From B10-G9 sp964627755 (GTDB lineage Bacteria > Chloroflexota > Anaerolineae > Anaerolineales > UBA11858): 20,335 bases of DNA. Of the stretch, positions 5,483 to 13,696 are shown one piece after another. The DNA lies in assembly GCA_964627755.1 (NCBI GenBank), contig CAZVIH010000020.1, forward strand, positions 1-20,335, in the 5' to 3' direction. Position 1 is the stretch's first letter. Every line of letters begins with the position of its first letter. The notes below the pieces were generated by a model. The model ran no database searches. It had not been told where the DNA came from and was given only the letters and a program-made list of their open reading frames with translations. Position numbers and translations under genes: made by a program.

Positions 5483-8131
5483 ATGGACATAATCTTAACC
5501 CATGAAAGGACCGATTTTGACGGCCTGGCATCTCTGTTGGGTGCGTATTTGTTGGACCAGAGTTTGGTCCCAGTATTACCCCGCCAGCTAAACCGTAATG
5601 TAGAAGCTTTTTTGAACCTTTACGGTGTTGAACTTCCTTTAGTAGACCCCCGCGATCTGCCAGGTGATCCAATAGAATCGGTCTGCCTGGTGGATACCCA
5701 GGCCATGACCAATATCAAAGGCATGGTTAAGAATATCAAGGTCCAGGTCATTGACCATCACCAAATGAAGGAAGATATCCCGGAAGATTGGGATGTAACC
5801 ATTCGAGAAATCGGCGCAGCAACAACAATCTTTGTTCAAGCTATCCAGGAACGAGATATCCTGCTGACACCTGTTGAAGCTACCTTGCTATTATTAGGAA
5901 TCTACGAAGATACGGGATCCCTGACCTATACCCGCACCACTGCGGAAGATATCTTCGCTGCTGGCATCTTGGTGGAACGGGGTGCCAGCCTGGCCATTGT
6001 CACCGATTATATTAATCATCCCCTCTCTATGGCTCAGCAGCGGATTTATGAAGAACTGCGAGCTAATGCTGAGAGTTTGATCATCCACGGACACAGTTTG
6101 ATCCTGACCCAGGCTGATGCTACTGGACTGGAAGAGGAGCTTTCCAGTCTGGCTCATAAATTGCGGGACTTACTTGATCCAGATGCACTTTTTTTACTGA
6201 TTAATACATCAGGAGGTGTGCAGATCATTGCCCGTTCAACCTCGGATCACATTGATGTCTGTGAAGTGTTATCGACCTTTGAGAGCGGGGGAGGTCATCC
6301 CAGGGCGGCCGCTGCCTTGGTGAATGGAATTCCAATATCCGAGATCTATAAAACTCTGACAGATATCCTGCCCCAGTATGTTAAACCAGCCATCCGGGCC
6401 CGGGACATCATGTCGAAAGATCCCCAGACACTGGCACCAGATACTCCAATCAGTGAAGTATCTGAATTAATGCTGCATTATGGTTTTGAGGGTTACCCGG
6501 TAGTGGATAAGGATGAAATCATCGGCCTGGTCACACGGAGGGCGGTCGATCGGGCCTTGGCCCATAAATTGGATGTTACCGCAGAGAGTATTATGGAGGC
6601 CGGCAATGTGCGGGTTTTCCCGGCTGATTCGATCGAATATATTCAAGACGTCATGATGGAATCAGGCTGGGGCCAGATCCCGGTGGTCAGTTCTAGGTCC
6701 AAGCAAATAGTCGGAATTATCACCCGGACTGATTTGATAAAAATTCTGGCACCTCATCGCCCATCACCTGGCAGGCAGAATTTATCTCACCGTCTAGAAT
6801 CTACCTTGCCTGAGGTTCGCCTGGCGCTATTGAATAAGATTGCTGATATCGCTGCCAAGCAGAAATCAGCCCTATATATCGTGGGTGGATTTGTTCGAGA
6901 TCTTTTACTGGATATACCGAGCCTGGATTTCGATCTGGTTGTAGAAGGAGACGCAATTGATCTGGCCAGGGAAGTCCAGCAGCGCTACGGAGGGCGGGTG
7001 ACCAGCCACAGCCGTTTTGGTACAGCTAAATGGTTTATTAACAAGGAAGAGCTTGATATCCTGGGTTCTACTCAAAAGATCAAAAAAGCCTTACCAGATT
7101 CCCTGGACTTCATCAGCGCCAGAAGGGAGTTCTATACCCATCCCACTGCACTACCAACAGTAGCCAGGGGCAGCATTAAACTGGATTTACACCGGCGGGA
7201 TTTCACCATCAATACTCTGGCAATGAGGCTTGATGGCCATCATTATGGCGAATTATATGATTACTGGGGTGGCCTGGGGGATCTTAAAGCCAAACTGGTA
7301 AAAGTGCTGCATTCTTTGTCTTTTGTGGATGATCCAACCCGCATCTTAAGAGCGGTGCGTTACGAACAACGATATGAATTCAATCTGGATGAACGGACCG
7401 AAAATTTGCTGCTGGAAGCTAAAGAATTGCTTATGAGAGTATCTGGCGACCGGATCCGTCATGAATTCGACCGAATTTTTGAAGAAAAGAATGCTGCCCA
7501 GATGTTCGAACGCTTAAATGAACTTACCATTTTGGAGACTATTCATCCTCACCTGATCTGGAATAATGACCTAAAAAACTTGATGAATTTCATGCCGTGC
7601 AAGGATACTCCCTTGGAATGGAATATCGATGTGGATGGGATGGGCGTTTCACTCGATATGGCGCTGCGTTATACCCTGTGGTTGATGAATGCTCCGGCTG
7701 GGAGTGATGTCAGTACACGTTTGCGCCTGGTTCGCGGTCTGGCAGAGACCATTCGCCAGGCATCTGAACTTAGGGAGATTTTGCCAGATCTTGCCGGACA
7801 TCCTGCCAGTGAAGCGACTGCCATTTTAGATCGAATTTCCAATCTTGCCATTTATGCAGTTTATTTGAATGAAAAAAAACCCAAATTGAAGGGCATTTTA
7901 TCTCATTATTTATCTTCCTGGCAGCATGTGGAAACCAATTTAACTGGTAAAGACCTCCAGAAAGAAGGTTTGGCTCCCGGTCCGCGGTACTCGCAGATCC
8001 TCACTGAGCTGCGAAATGCCTGGCTTGATGGAAAAATCACCACTAAGAAGGAAGAAAAGATTTATTTAAAGAAGATATTGCTAGAAGAAGAGCAAAATTC
8101 TCCTGAAAATAAACTGGACCAGAGACCTTAG
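5483..8131 (+). CDS. A-adding tRNA nucleotidyltransferase / poly(A) polymerase with DHH and CBS domains
   Basis: An 882-residue three-part protein. First is a DHH-type phosphoesterase: THERTDFDG at the N-terminus, DHH at residues 91-93 and GGGH (269-272) of the DHHA1 part. Then comes a pair of CBS domains (about 305-424), which usually bind adenine nucleotides. Last is a class II nucleotidyltransferase with VGGFVRD (467-473), a catalytic DFD (D482, D484), RRDF (571-574) and DPTRILRAVRYEQR of the neck region. Proteins with this layout in other phyla add the terminal A of tRNA CCA ends, and the DHH part may trim RNA. Start: ATG 5483 gives the family N-terminus MDIILTH and has GGGG 8 nt upstream. 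An ATG at 5462 and a TTG at 5453 are also in frame but less likely. It lies just upstream of the nusA operon. Whether it adds only A depends on a separate CC-adding enzyme elsewhere. Confidence 0.9.
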   Translation: MDIILTHERTDFDGLASLLGAYLLDQSLVPVLPRQLNRNVEAFLNLYGVELPLVDPRDLPGDPIESVCLVDTQAMTNIKGMVKNIKVQVIDHHQMKEDIPEDWDVTIREIGAATTIFVQAIQERDILLTPVEATLLLLGIYEDTGSLTYTRTTAEDIFAAGILVERGASLAIVTDYINHPLSMAQQRIYEELRANAESLIIHGHSLILTQADATGLEEELSSLAHKLRDLLDPDALFLLINTSGGVQIIARSTSDHIDVCEVLSTFESGGGHPRAAAALVNGIPISEIYKTLTDILPQYVKPAIRARDIMSKDPQTLAPDTPISEVSELMLHYGFEGYPVVDKDEIIGLVTRRAVDRALAHKLDVTAESIMEAGNVRVFPADSIEYIQDVMMESGWGQIPVVSSRSKQIVGIITRTDLIKILAPHRPSPGRQNLSHRLESTLPEVRLALLNKIADIAAKQKSALYIVGGFVRDLLLDIPSLDFDLVVEGDAIDLAREVQQRYGGRVTSHSRFGTAKWFINKEELDILGSTQKIKKALPDSLDFISARREFYTHPTALPTVARGSIKLDLHRRDFTINTLAMRLDGHHYGELYDYWGGLGDLKAKLVKVLHSLSFVDDPTRILRAVRYEQRYEFNLDERTENLLLEAKELLMRVSGDRIRHEFDRIFEEKNAAQMFERLNELTILETIHPHLIWNNDLKNLMNFMPCKDTPLEWNIDVDGMGVSLDMALRYTLWLMNAPAGSDVSTRLRLVRGLAETIRQASELREILPDLAGHPASEATAILDRISNLAIYAVYLNEKKPKLKGILSHYLSSWQHVETNLTGKDLQKEGLAPGPRYSQILTELRNAWLDGKITTKKEEKIYLKKILLEEEQNSPENKLDQRP

Positions 8132-8170
8132 GGGTAAATTCTGGATGCTGGTTGGGTTTGGGGGGATACC

Positions 8171-8199
8171 TTGCCAGCCGATATCCTTCATGATAAAAT
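8171..8199 (+). promoter_or_regulatory. Extended -10 promoter of the nusA operon
   Basis: TTGCCA (8171-8176) and TAAAAT (8194-8199) are spaced by 17 nt, with TGA just before the -10 box. The predicted start near 8206 gives a leader of about 112 nt before nusA. It lies in the gap after the nucleotidyltransferase stop codon. Confidence 0.75.
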
Positions 8200-8237
8200 G
8201 AATTTCCAGAGGGGGGAAGCAATATTGGCGGCGTCGG

Positions 8238-8261
8238 AAAGTGGGTTTACCCACTTTTTTT
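8238..8261 (+). terminator. Attenuator hairpin in the nusA leader
   Basis: AAAGTGGG (8238-8245) and CCCACTTT (8250-8257) pair around a TTTA loop, with a T run from 8255 to 8261. It lies between the promoter and nusA, so it would terminate nusA transcription in the leader. A flanking inverted repeat, GCAATA (8219-8224) with TATTGC (8261-8266), encloses it. NusA stimulates intrinsic termination, so this could be a negative feedback device. It could equally end read-through from the upstream gene. Confidence 0.75.
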
Positions 8262-8317
8262 ATTGCCATCATAAGCCTGAGCCATCCCTCCCGGTAAACG
8301 TAGTTGGAGATATCAAA

Positions 8318-10180
8318 ATGAAAACAGAATTTGCTTTAGCCTTTAAACAGATCATCAATGACAAGAACCTTCCAGAGGAGATTATTGTTGAAGCGTTAAA
8401 GGATGCTATGGTTTCTGCATACCGGCGCTCCGTGAATGCTTCCAGTGCTCAGAAGGTTGAGGCTGAGATCGATCTTGAATCTGGCGAAGTGGTCGTCTTT
8501 GTTGAAAAAGAGGTTGTGGAAGATATTCAAGATAATCGGACGGAAGTGCTGATAGAAGAAGCCAGGAAAGTGAACCCGGATACTAAGTTGGGTGACCTGG
8601 AAATGGTGGAAAGCACCCCGGATGATTTTGGACGAGTTGCTGCCCAAACAGCCCGCCAGGTGATTCAGCAGCGCATTCGCCAGGCGGAACGACTGGCCCA
8701 ATATGAATATTATTACGACAAGATCGGCGAAGTAGTAACTGGTGTGATTCAAGCTGTCCACCGCCATGAGCTGACTATTGGATTAAATATCAACGCTGAG
8801 GGGAAAATGCCCCGCAATCAGCAGATCACAAAGGAATATTATCGGGTCCATGACCGCATCCGGGCTCTGCTGCTGGATGTGGAAGAGACTACTCGCGAAC
8901 CGCGTATTATCCTATCCCGTGCTCATCGTGACTTTTTGCGGCGTTTGCTAGAGAATGAAGTTCCCGAGATTTACCAGGGTTTAGTAGAAATCCGATCTAT
9001 AGCCCGGGAAGCTGGTTACAGATCAAAAGTGGCTGTTTCAGCCCTCAAACCTGGTGTGGATCCAGTGGGTGCCTGCGTCGGCATCCGTGGTGTGCGCATT
9101 CAGGCCATCGTGAGAGAATTAAGTGACGAAAAGATTGACGTTATTGAATGGAATCCCAATACGGAAGAGTTTATTGCCAAGGCTTTAAGTCCTGCCCGGG
9201 TTTTGAGCGTCTTTCTGAACAAAGAATCTGATGGCATGCCCACAGCTACGGTGGTTGTTCCTGAGGATCAGCTCAGCCTGGCAATTGGCCGCAACGGTCA
9301 GAATGCCCGCCTGGCAGCCAAACTATCCGGTTGGCGGATCGATATCAAAGGTCTCTTTGAAGCGGTATCCGATACTCTCTTCAAGATCCAGGACAACCCC
9401 AAGTATGTCCAATTCCAGGATCTGGAAGCGTCGACAATTCCCCGTATAGAAGGTATTCTGGCTAAAAAAGCAGATGGCCGGCCAATTACGCCTGAAGAGT
9501 ACCGTGAACTGCATAATTTTAATAACCGTGTTGAATCCGGTTTGATCAAGGAACGCCAAGAAATAACCAAACAACAGCAGGCTCGCATCCAGGCTGCCAA
9601 AGCCGCAGTGCCAGATGATGCCTACGACCTGCCGATTATGACCCTGGGTCTGCCCACCAAGATTGAAAACCTGCTGGATGAAGCAGATTTTTCAAATGTG
9701 GGAGAATTGGCTTACCGGCTGCTGTTGGTGCCGGATATGATCAATGACATCGATGGGATTGGCCCAACCTCTATCAAACAAATTGAGAGCGCCCTGGAAG
9801 TGATGATAGGTTACGAACCTCTCCCGGAAGAATATGATATTGTGGAAGAGATTATCCTGGATGAGGAGCCCACTGATCAGGAAGAAGAGCCTGAACAGGT
9901 TGGAGAAGAAGAGGCTCCTGTCGGGGAAGAAGGTGAGAGTGAACCTGAAGAGCTACCCGTAGAAGAAGGATCTGAAGCGGAAGGATCTGAAACAGAAGAG
10001 CTTGCAGCGGAAGATGCTGAACCTGTTGAAGATCTTCCGGAAGAGGATGAGGTTGAAGTAGATGATGCAGATGAACATGATCTACCTGAAGATCAAGAAA
10101 CAGAAGCTGAAGTAGAACCAAAAGAAACAGAAGATCAAGAAGAAATTACTTCAGAAGATGAGATAAAGGAAGAGGAGTAG
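8318..10180 (+). CDS. nusA: Transcription termination/antitermination factor NusA
   Basis: A 620-residue RNA polymerase-binding factor that modulates pausing, termination and antitermination. Domains in order: N-terminal RNAP-binding domain (about 1-130, start MKTEFALAFKQIIND), S1 (about 134-200, GEVVTGVIQAV), KH1 with DPVGACVGIRGVRIQ (about 247), KH2 with LAIGRNGQNARLAAKLSGW (about 314-345), and a helical linker. A helix-hairpin-helix-like domain follows at about 441-495 (DGIGPTSIKQIESAL). The last ~118 residues (503-620) are dominated by Glu and Asp. That tail makes the protein longer than typical ~350-500 residue NusA. The start is chosen at 8318, with GGAG 10 nt upstream and the normal family N-terminus. 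Upstream in-frame codons would run through the leader terminator. rimP, the usual upstream neighbour, is absent. Confidence 0.97.
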   Translation: MKTEFALAFKQIINDKNLPEEIIVEALKDAMVSAYRRSVNASSAQKVEAEIDLESGEVVVFVEKEVVEDIQDNRTEVLIEEARKVNPDTKLGDLEMVESTPDDFGRVAAQTARQVIQQRIRQAERLAQYEYYYDKIGEVVTGVIQAVHRHELTIGLNINAEGKMPRNQQITKEYYRVHDRIRALLLDVEETTREPRIILSRAHRDFLRRLLENEVPEIYQGLVEIRSIAREAGYRSKVAVSALKPGVDPVGACVGIRGVRIQAIVRELSDEKIDVIEWNPNTEEFIAKALSPARVLSVFLNKESDGMPTATVVVPEDQLSLAIGRNGQNARLAAKLSGWRIDIKGLFEAVSDTLFKIQDNPKYVQFQDLEASTIPRIEGILAKKADGRPITPEEYRELHNFNNRVESGLIKERQEITKQQQARIQAAKAAVPDDAYDLPIMTLGLPTKIENLLDEADFSNVGELAYRLLLVPDMINDIDGIGPTSIKQIESALEVMIGYEPLPEEYDIVEEIILDEEPTDQEEEPEQVGEEEAPVGEEGESEPEELPVEEGSEAEGSETEELAAEDAEPVEDLPEEDEVEVDDADEHDLPEDQETEAEVEPKETEDQEEITSEDEIKEEE

Positions 10181-10194
10181 ATCCTGCCAGTTCA

Positions 10195-10476
10195 ATGACC
10201 AGAAATAAACATAAACCCCAACGCATGTGTGTAGCTTGCAGGCAAAGCCAGGATAAAAAATCACTAGTCCGCCTGGTCAGAACACCTGAAGGTGTTGTAG
10301 TGGACCAGACTGGGAAACTGGCAGGCAGGGGAGCATACTTACATGCCGATCCTGATTGTTGGGAGCGGGGAGTGAAAAAGAATCTGGAAAAAGCGTTGAA
10401 TACGACCTTGAATGAAAAAAATCAGGCAGAATTATTAGCCTTTCAAGATTCCTTCTTAGAAGAAAACAAAGAATAA
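10195..10476 (+). CDS. ylxR: YlxR (RnpM) family RNA-binding protein
   Basis: A 93-residue basic protein of the DUF448/YlxR family. It has the CVACRQSQDK segment near the N-terminus and the hallmark GRGAYLH motif in the middle. In Bacillus a homologue binds RNase P RNA and modulates its activity, hence the name RnpM. The same role here is an inference. It sits 14 nt after nusA and 37 nt before infB, its standard place in many genomes. The nearest Shine-Dalgarno-like bases, GAGGAG, are at the end of nusA and are far from the ATG. Translation coupled to nusA is therefore likely. Confidence 0.93.
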   Translation: MTRNKHKPQRMCVACRQSQDKKSLVRLVRTPEGVVVDQTGKLAGRGAYLHADPDCWERGVKKNLEKALNTTLNEKNQAELLAFQDSFLEENKE

Positions 10477-10513
10477 TTTGAGCGTGCAATAAATCAGGCT
10501 AACGAGGTAATAC

Positions 10514-12319
10514 ATGAGTGAAAACGGACAAGAATTAAAACAAATAGAACTGCCGATCAGTATAACTGTCCGCGATTTGGCCCAGACCCTGGATGCCAGT
10601 CCGATCGAGATCATCAAGACATTAATGGCAAACGGCATGATGGCTAATATCAATCAGCAGATTGATTTTGATACTGCGGCCATTGTTTCTGCGGAAATGG
10701 GGTTTGAAGCGGTTTCTGCGCAGGTTGAAGAAGAGGATGAAATTGAAGAAATTGCAGTTCCACTCTGGCGCCAGAAACTAGAAGAGGAGGATGAAGAAGG
10801 TTTGGTCCTCAGGCCGCCGGTCGTGGCTATTCTAGGACATGTTGACCACGGGAAGACATCTTTGCTGGATGCTATCCGGCAAACTTCGGTGCAAGCCGGA
10901 GAAGCTGGAGGAATCACCCAGCATATTGGTGCCTATCAAATTGTGCATAATGGAAAACCCATCACATTCCTGGATACTCCTGGTCATGCTGCTTTTACAG
11001 CCATGCGGGCCCGCGGCGCCCAGGGAGCGGATATCGTAGTGCTTGTAGTAGCTGCAGATGATGGTGTGATGCCTCAGACAGAAGAAGCCATTGCCCATAC
11101 CCGGGCAGCCCAGGTATCCATGATCGTAGCCCTCAATAAAATCGATAAATTAAATGCGGCTCCGGACAAAGTAAAACAGGAGTTAGCCGATGCTGGCGTA
11201 GTGGCGGATGATTGGGATGGCGATACCATTATTGTCCCTGTTTCAGCCACTGAAAAAACCGGCTTGGATGACCTGATGGAAGCTATCCTGCTGGTTGCGG
11301 ACGATCTGGATATCCAGGCAAATCCTGAGGGAGATATTTTTGGCACGGTTATCGAAGCTGAACTGACTAAAGCCCGCGGTGTGATGGCTACTCTGCTTGT
11401 TCAGAACGGTACTTTGAAAGTTGGAGACACTGTCATAGCTGGCACGAGTTGTGGACGCCTTAAAGCAATGTTCGATTTCACCGGCGCCAAGATCAAGGAA
11501 GCTGGACCATCCGTGCCAGTCTCAGTAATGGGTTTAAGTGATGTTCCCAAAGCGGGTGAGTTATTCAGCGTAGTAATCAACGAGAAGGTCGCCCGCGAGA
11601 TGATCGAAGAACGAGAACTCTTGGCTGAAAGGAAGGAAATTGAACCGGATATTGCAGCGAACCTGGAGCAGCTTTTTGCCCGAGTTCAAGCCGGCGAAGA
11701 GGAAGAGCTTCGGCTGATCATAAAAGCTGATGTGCAGGGGTCCCTGGAACCGATCGTCAACTCCGTGAAAGATTTGAAAAGCGGCGGTGAACAGGACATC
11801 GGCGTCAAAGTAATTCATGCTGGCACAGGCAATGTCACAAATGATGATGTGATGCTGGCTTCTGCCACAAATTCAATCATACTTGGATTTAATGTTGGCC
11901 CGGATAGTAGAGCCAAACGCCTGGCGGACTCAGAAGGGATATCCATCCGGAGATACAGCATTATCTATCATCTGATTGATGATATCGAAAAAGCGCTCAA
12001 GGGTATGCTGGAGCCGGTGGAAAAGAAGATCCTGATCGGCCGGGCTCGTGTTCAAGCTGTTTTCCCTTCCGGCAAGTTTGATCAGGTGGCTGGATGTAAA
12101 GTAGAAACTGGTGAAATTCGCCGCAATGCCAAGATCCGTGTCTTACGGCAAGGCAAAATCGCATTTGAAGGTGATATCGCCTCCCTGAAACACCACAAAG
12201 ATGACGTAAACGAAGTCCGTGGTGGATTTGAATTTGGGATAGGTTTAAAAGGATTCTCGGGCTTTGAAGAAGGCGACGTGCTGGAAAGTTACGTCATTGA
12301 GATGGTATCGGAATTTTAA
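10514..12319 (+). CDS. infB: Translation initiation factor IF-2
   Basis: A 601-residue GTPase that positions initiator tRNA on the 30S subunit and promotes subunit joining. A short N-terminal IF2_N domain (TVRDLAQTLDASPIEIIK) is followed by an acidic linker. The G domain has GHVDHGKTS (108-116), GGITQHIGAY, DTPGHAAF, NKIDK and a VSATEKTG segment. Domains II, III and IV follow; the C-terminal domain holds the fMet-tRNA binding region. It is short compared with the ~890 residues of E. coli IF-2 alpha, since the long N-terminal extension is missing, as in Thermus and Chloroflexota. The start has GAGGT 5 nt upstream. The stop is 8 nt from rbfA. Confidence 0.98.
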   Translation: MSENGQELKQIELPISITVRDLAQTLDASPIEIIKTLMANGMMANINQQIDFDTAAIVSAEMGFEAVSAQVEEEDEIEEIAVPLWRQKLEEEDEEGLVLRPPVVAILGHVDHGKTSLLDAIRQTSVQAGEAGGITQHIGAYQIVHNGKPITFLDTPGHAAFTAMRARGAQGADIVVLVVAADDGVMPQTEEAIAHTRAAQVSMIVALNKIDKLNAAPDKVKQELADAGVVADDWDGDTIIVPVSATEKTGLDDLMEAILLVADDLDIQANPEGDIFGTVIEAELTKARGVMATLLVQNGTLKVGDTVIAGTSCGRLKAMFDFTGAKIKEAGPSVPVSVMGLSDVPKAGELFSVVINEKVAREMIEERELLAERKEIEPDIAANLEQLFARVQAGEEEELRLIIKADVQGSLEPIVNSVKDLKSGGEQDIGVKVIHAGTGNVTNDDVMLASATNSIILGFNVGPDSRAKRLADSEGISIRRYSIIYHLIDDIEKALKGMLEPVEKKILIGRARVQAVFPSGKFDQVAGCKVETGEIRRNAKIRVLRQGKIAFEGDIASLKHHKDDVNEVRGGFEFGIGLKGFSGFEEGDVLESYVIEMVSEF

Positions 12320-12327
12320 GGAAAATT

Positions 12328-12702
12328 ATGGTATCAGAATCAAGAACAGATCGTATAGCCGACAGGATTAAAAGGGAACTGTCCCTGCTTTTTTTGCAGG
12401 AGATCAGTGATCCCCGCCTGGAAGGTGTAAATATTACTAGTGTAGAGTTGGATCGGGAAGTGTCCTATGCAGATATCTATGTTTCAGCCATGGATGGCTC
12501 TGACAGAAAAAAGGACATCATGAGCGCCTTAAAAAAGGCCTCGGGTTTTATCCGCTCCCAGTTGGCAGGGAGCATTTCCCATCTGCGCACATTTCCCCAG
12601 CTGCGTTTTCACTGGGATCCTATCCCTGAGCGTGTCGATCGTCTGGATGAAATCTTCGCCGAGCTGGATGAGGAAGAAGGGCTCGAGGATCTGAATGAAT
12701 AA
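12328..12702 (+). CDS. rbfA: Ribosome-binding factor A
   Basis: A 124-residue KH-fold protein that helps mature the 30S subunit by assisting 16S rRNA processing. The N-terminal helix RIADRIKRELSLLFLQEISDPRLEGVNITSVELDREVSYADIYVS contains the family's DPR motif and the strand after it; I quote it here only as landmarks DPR and SYADIYVS. The C-terminal part has LRFHWDPIPERVDRLDEIF, close to the family pattern. AAGGA lies upstream of the ATG. It follows infB by 8 nt and overlaps nrnA by 8 nt, which supports tight co-translation in the operon. Confidence 0.95.
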   Translation: MVSESRTDRIADRIKRELSLLFLQEISDPRLEGVNITSVELDREVSYADIYVSAMDGSDRKKDIMSALKKASGFIRSQLAGSISHLRTFPQLRFHWDPIPERVDRLDEIFAELDEEEGLEDLNE

Positions 12703-13654
12703 GGACCAGATAAAGGCATTTGGAGATCTGGTATCACGGGCAGACCGGATCCTGATCATTTCCCATATCCGGCCTGATGGGGATGCAGTTGGCTCAACCC
12801 TTGGTTTAGGATTAATGCTTGAAGATCTGGGGAAAGAAATAAGCCTGGTCCTTGAAGACGGCGTTCCAAAGGTCTTCAACCATCTGACCGGGTCAGATAG
12901 GATCATCAGAGAAGCAATTGGTGTTTTTGATCTGGTCATAGTGGTGGACAGCTCGGACATCGATAGAATCGGGTCTGTGCTGGATGATTTTGGGGAACCT
13001 GATGTCAATATTGACCATCATCCAACCAATACACAATTTGCGAAACTGAATTTGGTCCGGGATGATGCCGTCGCTACGGTTGAAATCATTTTCGATTTGG
13101 CAAGAGAGCTCTCATTCCCCATCAACTTGGCTGTCGCAGAAGCTTTGTTAACCGGTTTGTTAACTGATAGCCTGGGTTTCAGAACCTCGAACACCAACCC
13201 CCAGACACTGCGGATTGCAGCCGATTTGATGGAAATAGGCGCCAATCTGCCTGTTCTGTACCGTAAAGCTATGCTGGAAAAATCCTTTGAGGCAGTCAAA
13301 TATTGGGGACAGGGATTATCCAGGATCCAAATGGAAGATCGGCTGGTCTGGACTTCCTTATCATTAGAAGATCGGATAGCAGCTGATTATCCTGGTCGTG
13401 ATGATGCAGATTTGATCAATGTCCTTTCCAGGATCAAGGAAACTGATATCAGCGTGGTATTTGTAGAACAGAAGAATGGAAGCGTGAAGGTCAGCTGGCG
13501 ATCCCGACCGGGATTCGATGTATCCAGTATAGCCACACAGTTTGGCGGAGGCGGCCATAAGCCTGCTGCCGGGGCGGATATAAAAGGCGACCTGGAGCGG
13601 GTGCAAGAAGAAGTACTTGAGGCAACCAGGAAATCACTCCAGTCGAGTGGATAG
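12695..13654 (+). CDS. nrnA: DHH-family bifunctional oligoribonuclease / pAp phosphatase NrnA
   Basis: A 319-residue DHH/DHHA1 phosphoesterase. The metal-binding motifs are HIRPDGDAVGS (H24, D28, D30), VDSSD, and NIDHHPTN with DHH at residues 107-109. The DHHA1 substrate-binding loop FGGGGHKPAAG lies near residue 284. NrnA degrades short RNA oligonucleotides left by larger RNases and dephosphorylates pAp. It overlaps rbfA by 8 nt and is followed by truB after 42 nt. It is a second, separate DHH protein in this window; the first is fused to the tRNA nucleotidyltransferase. Its place beside rbfA and truB is common in Firmicutes and relatives. Confidence 0.93.
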   Translation: MNKDQIKAFGDLVSRADRILIISHIRPDGDAVGSTLGLGLMLEDLGKEISLVLEDGVPKVFNHLTGSDRIIREAIGVFDLVIVVDSSDIDRIGSVLDDFGEPDVNIDHHPTNTQFAKLNLVRDDAVATVEIIFDLARELSFPINLAVAEALLTGLLTDSLGFRTSNTNPQTLRIAADLMEIGANLPVLYRKAMLEKSFEAVKYWGQGLSRIQMEDRLVWTSLSLEDRIAADYPGRDDADLINVLSRIKETDISVVFVEQKNGSVKVSWRSRPGFDVSSIATQFGGGGHKPAAGADIKGDLERVQEEVLEATRKSLQSSG

Positions 13655-13696
13655 AACGGTCTCTACTCAAGATTAGCAGTTGGGGAGATTCAGAAC

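Noticed and set aside
8171..8317. N-terminal extension of NusA from a TTG at 8171
   Set aside because: It would include the promoter and the leader terminator, has no similarity to NusA, and lacks a ribosome binding site.
9852..10121. Leucine-rich antisense frame opposite the NusA tail
   Set aside because: It is the complement of GAA/GAG-rich codons and has no independent gene signals.
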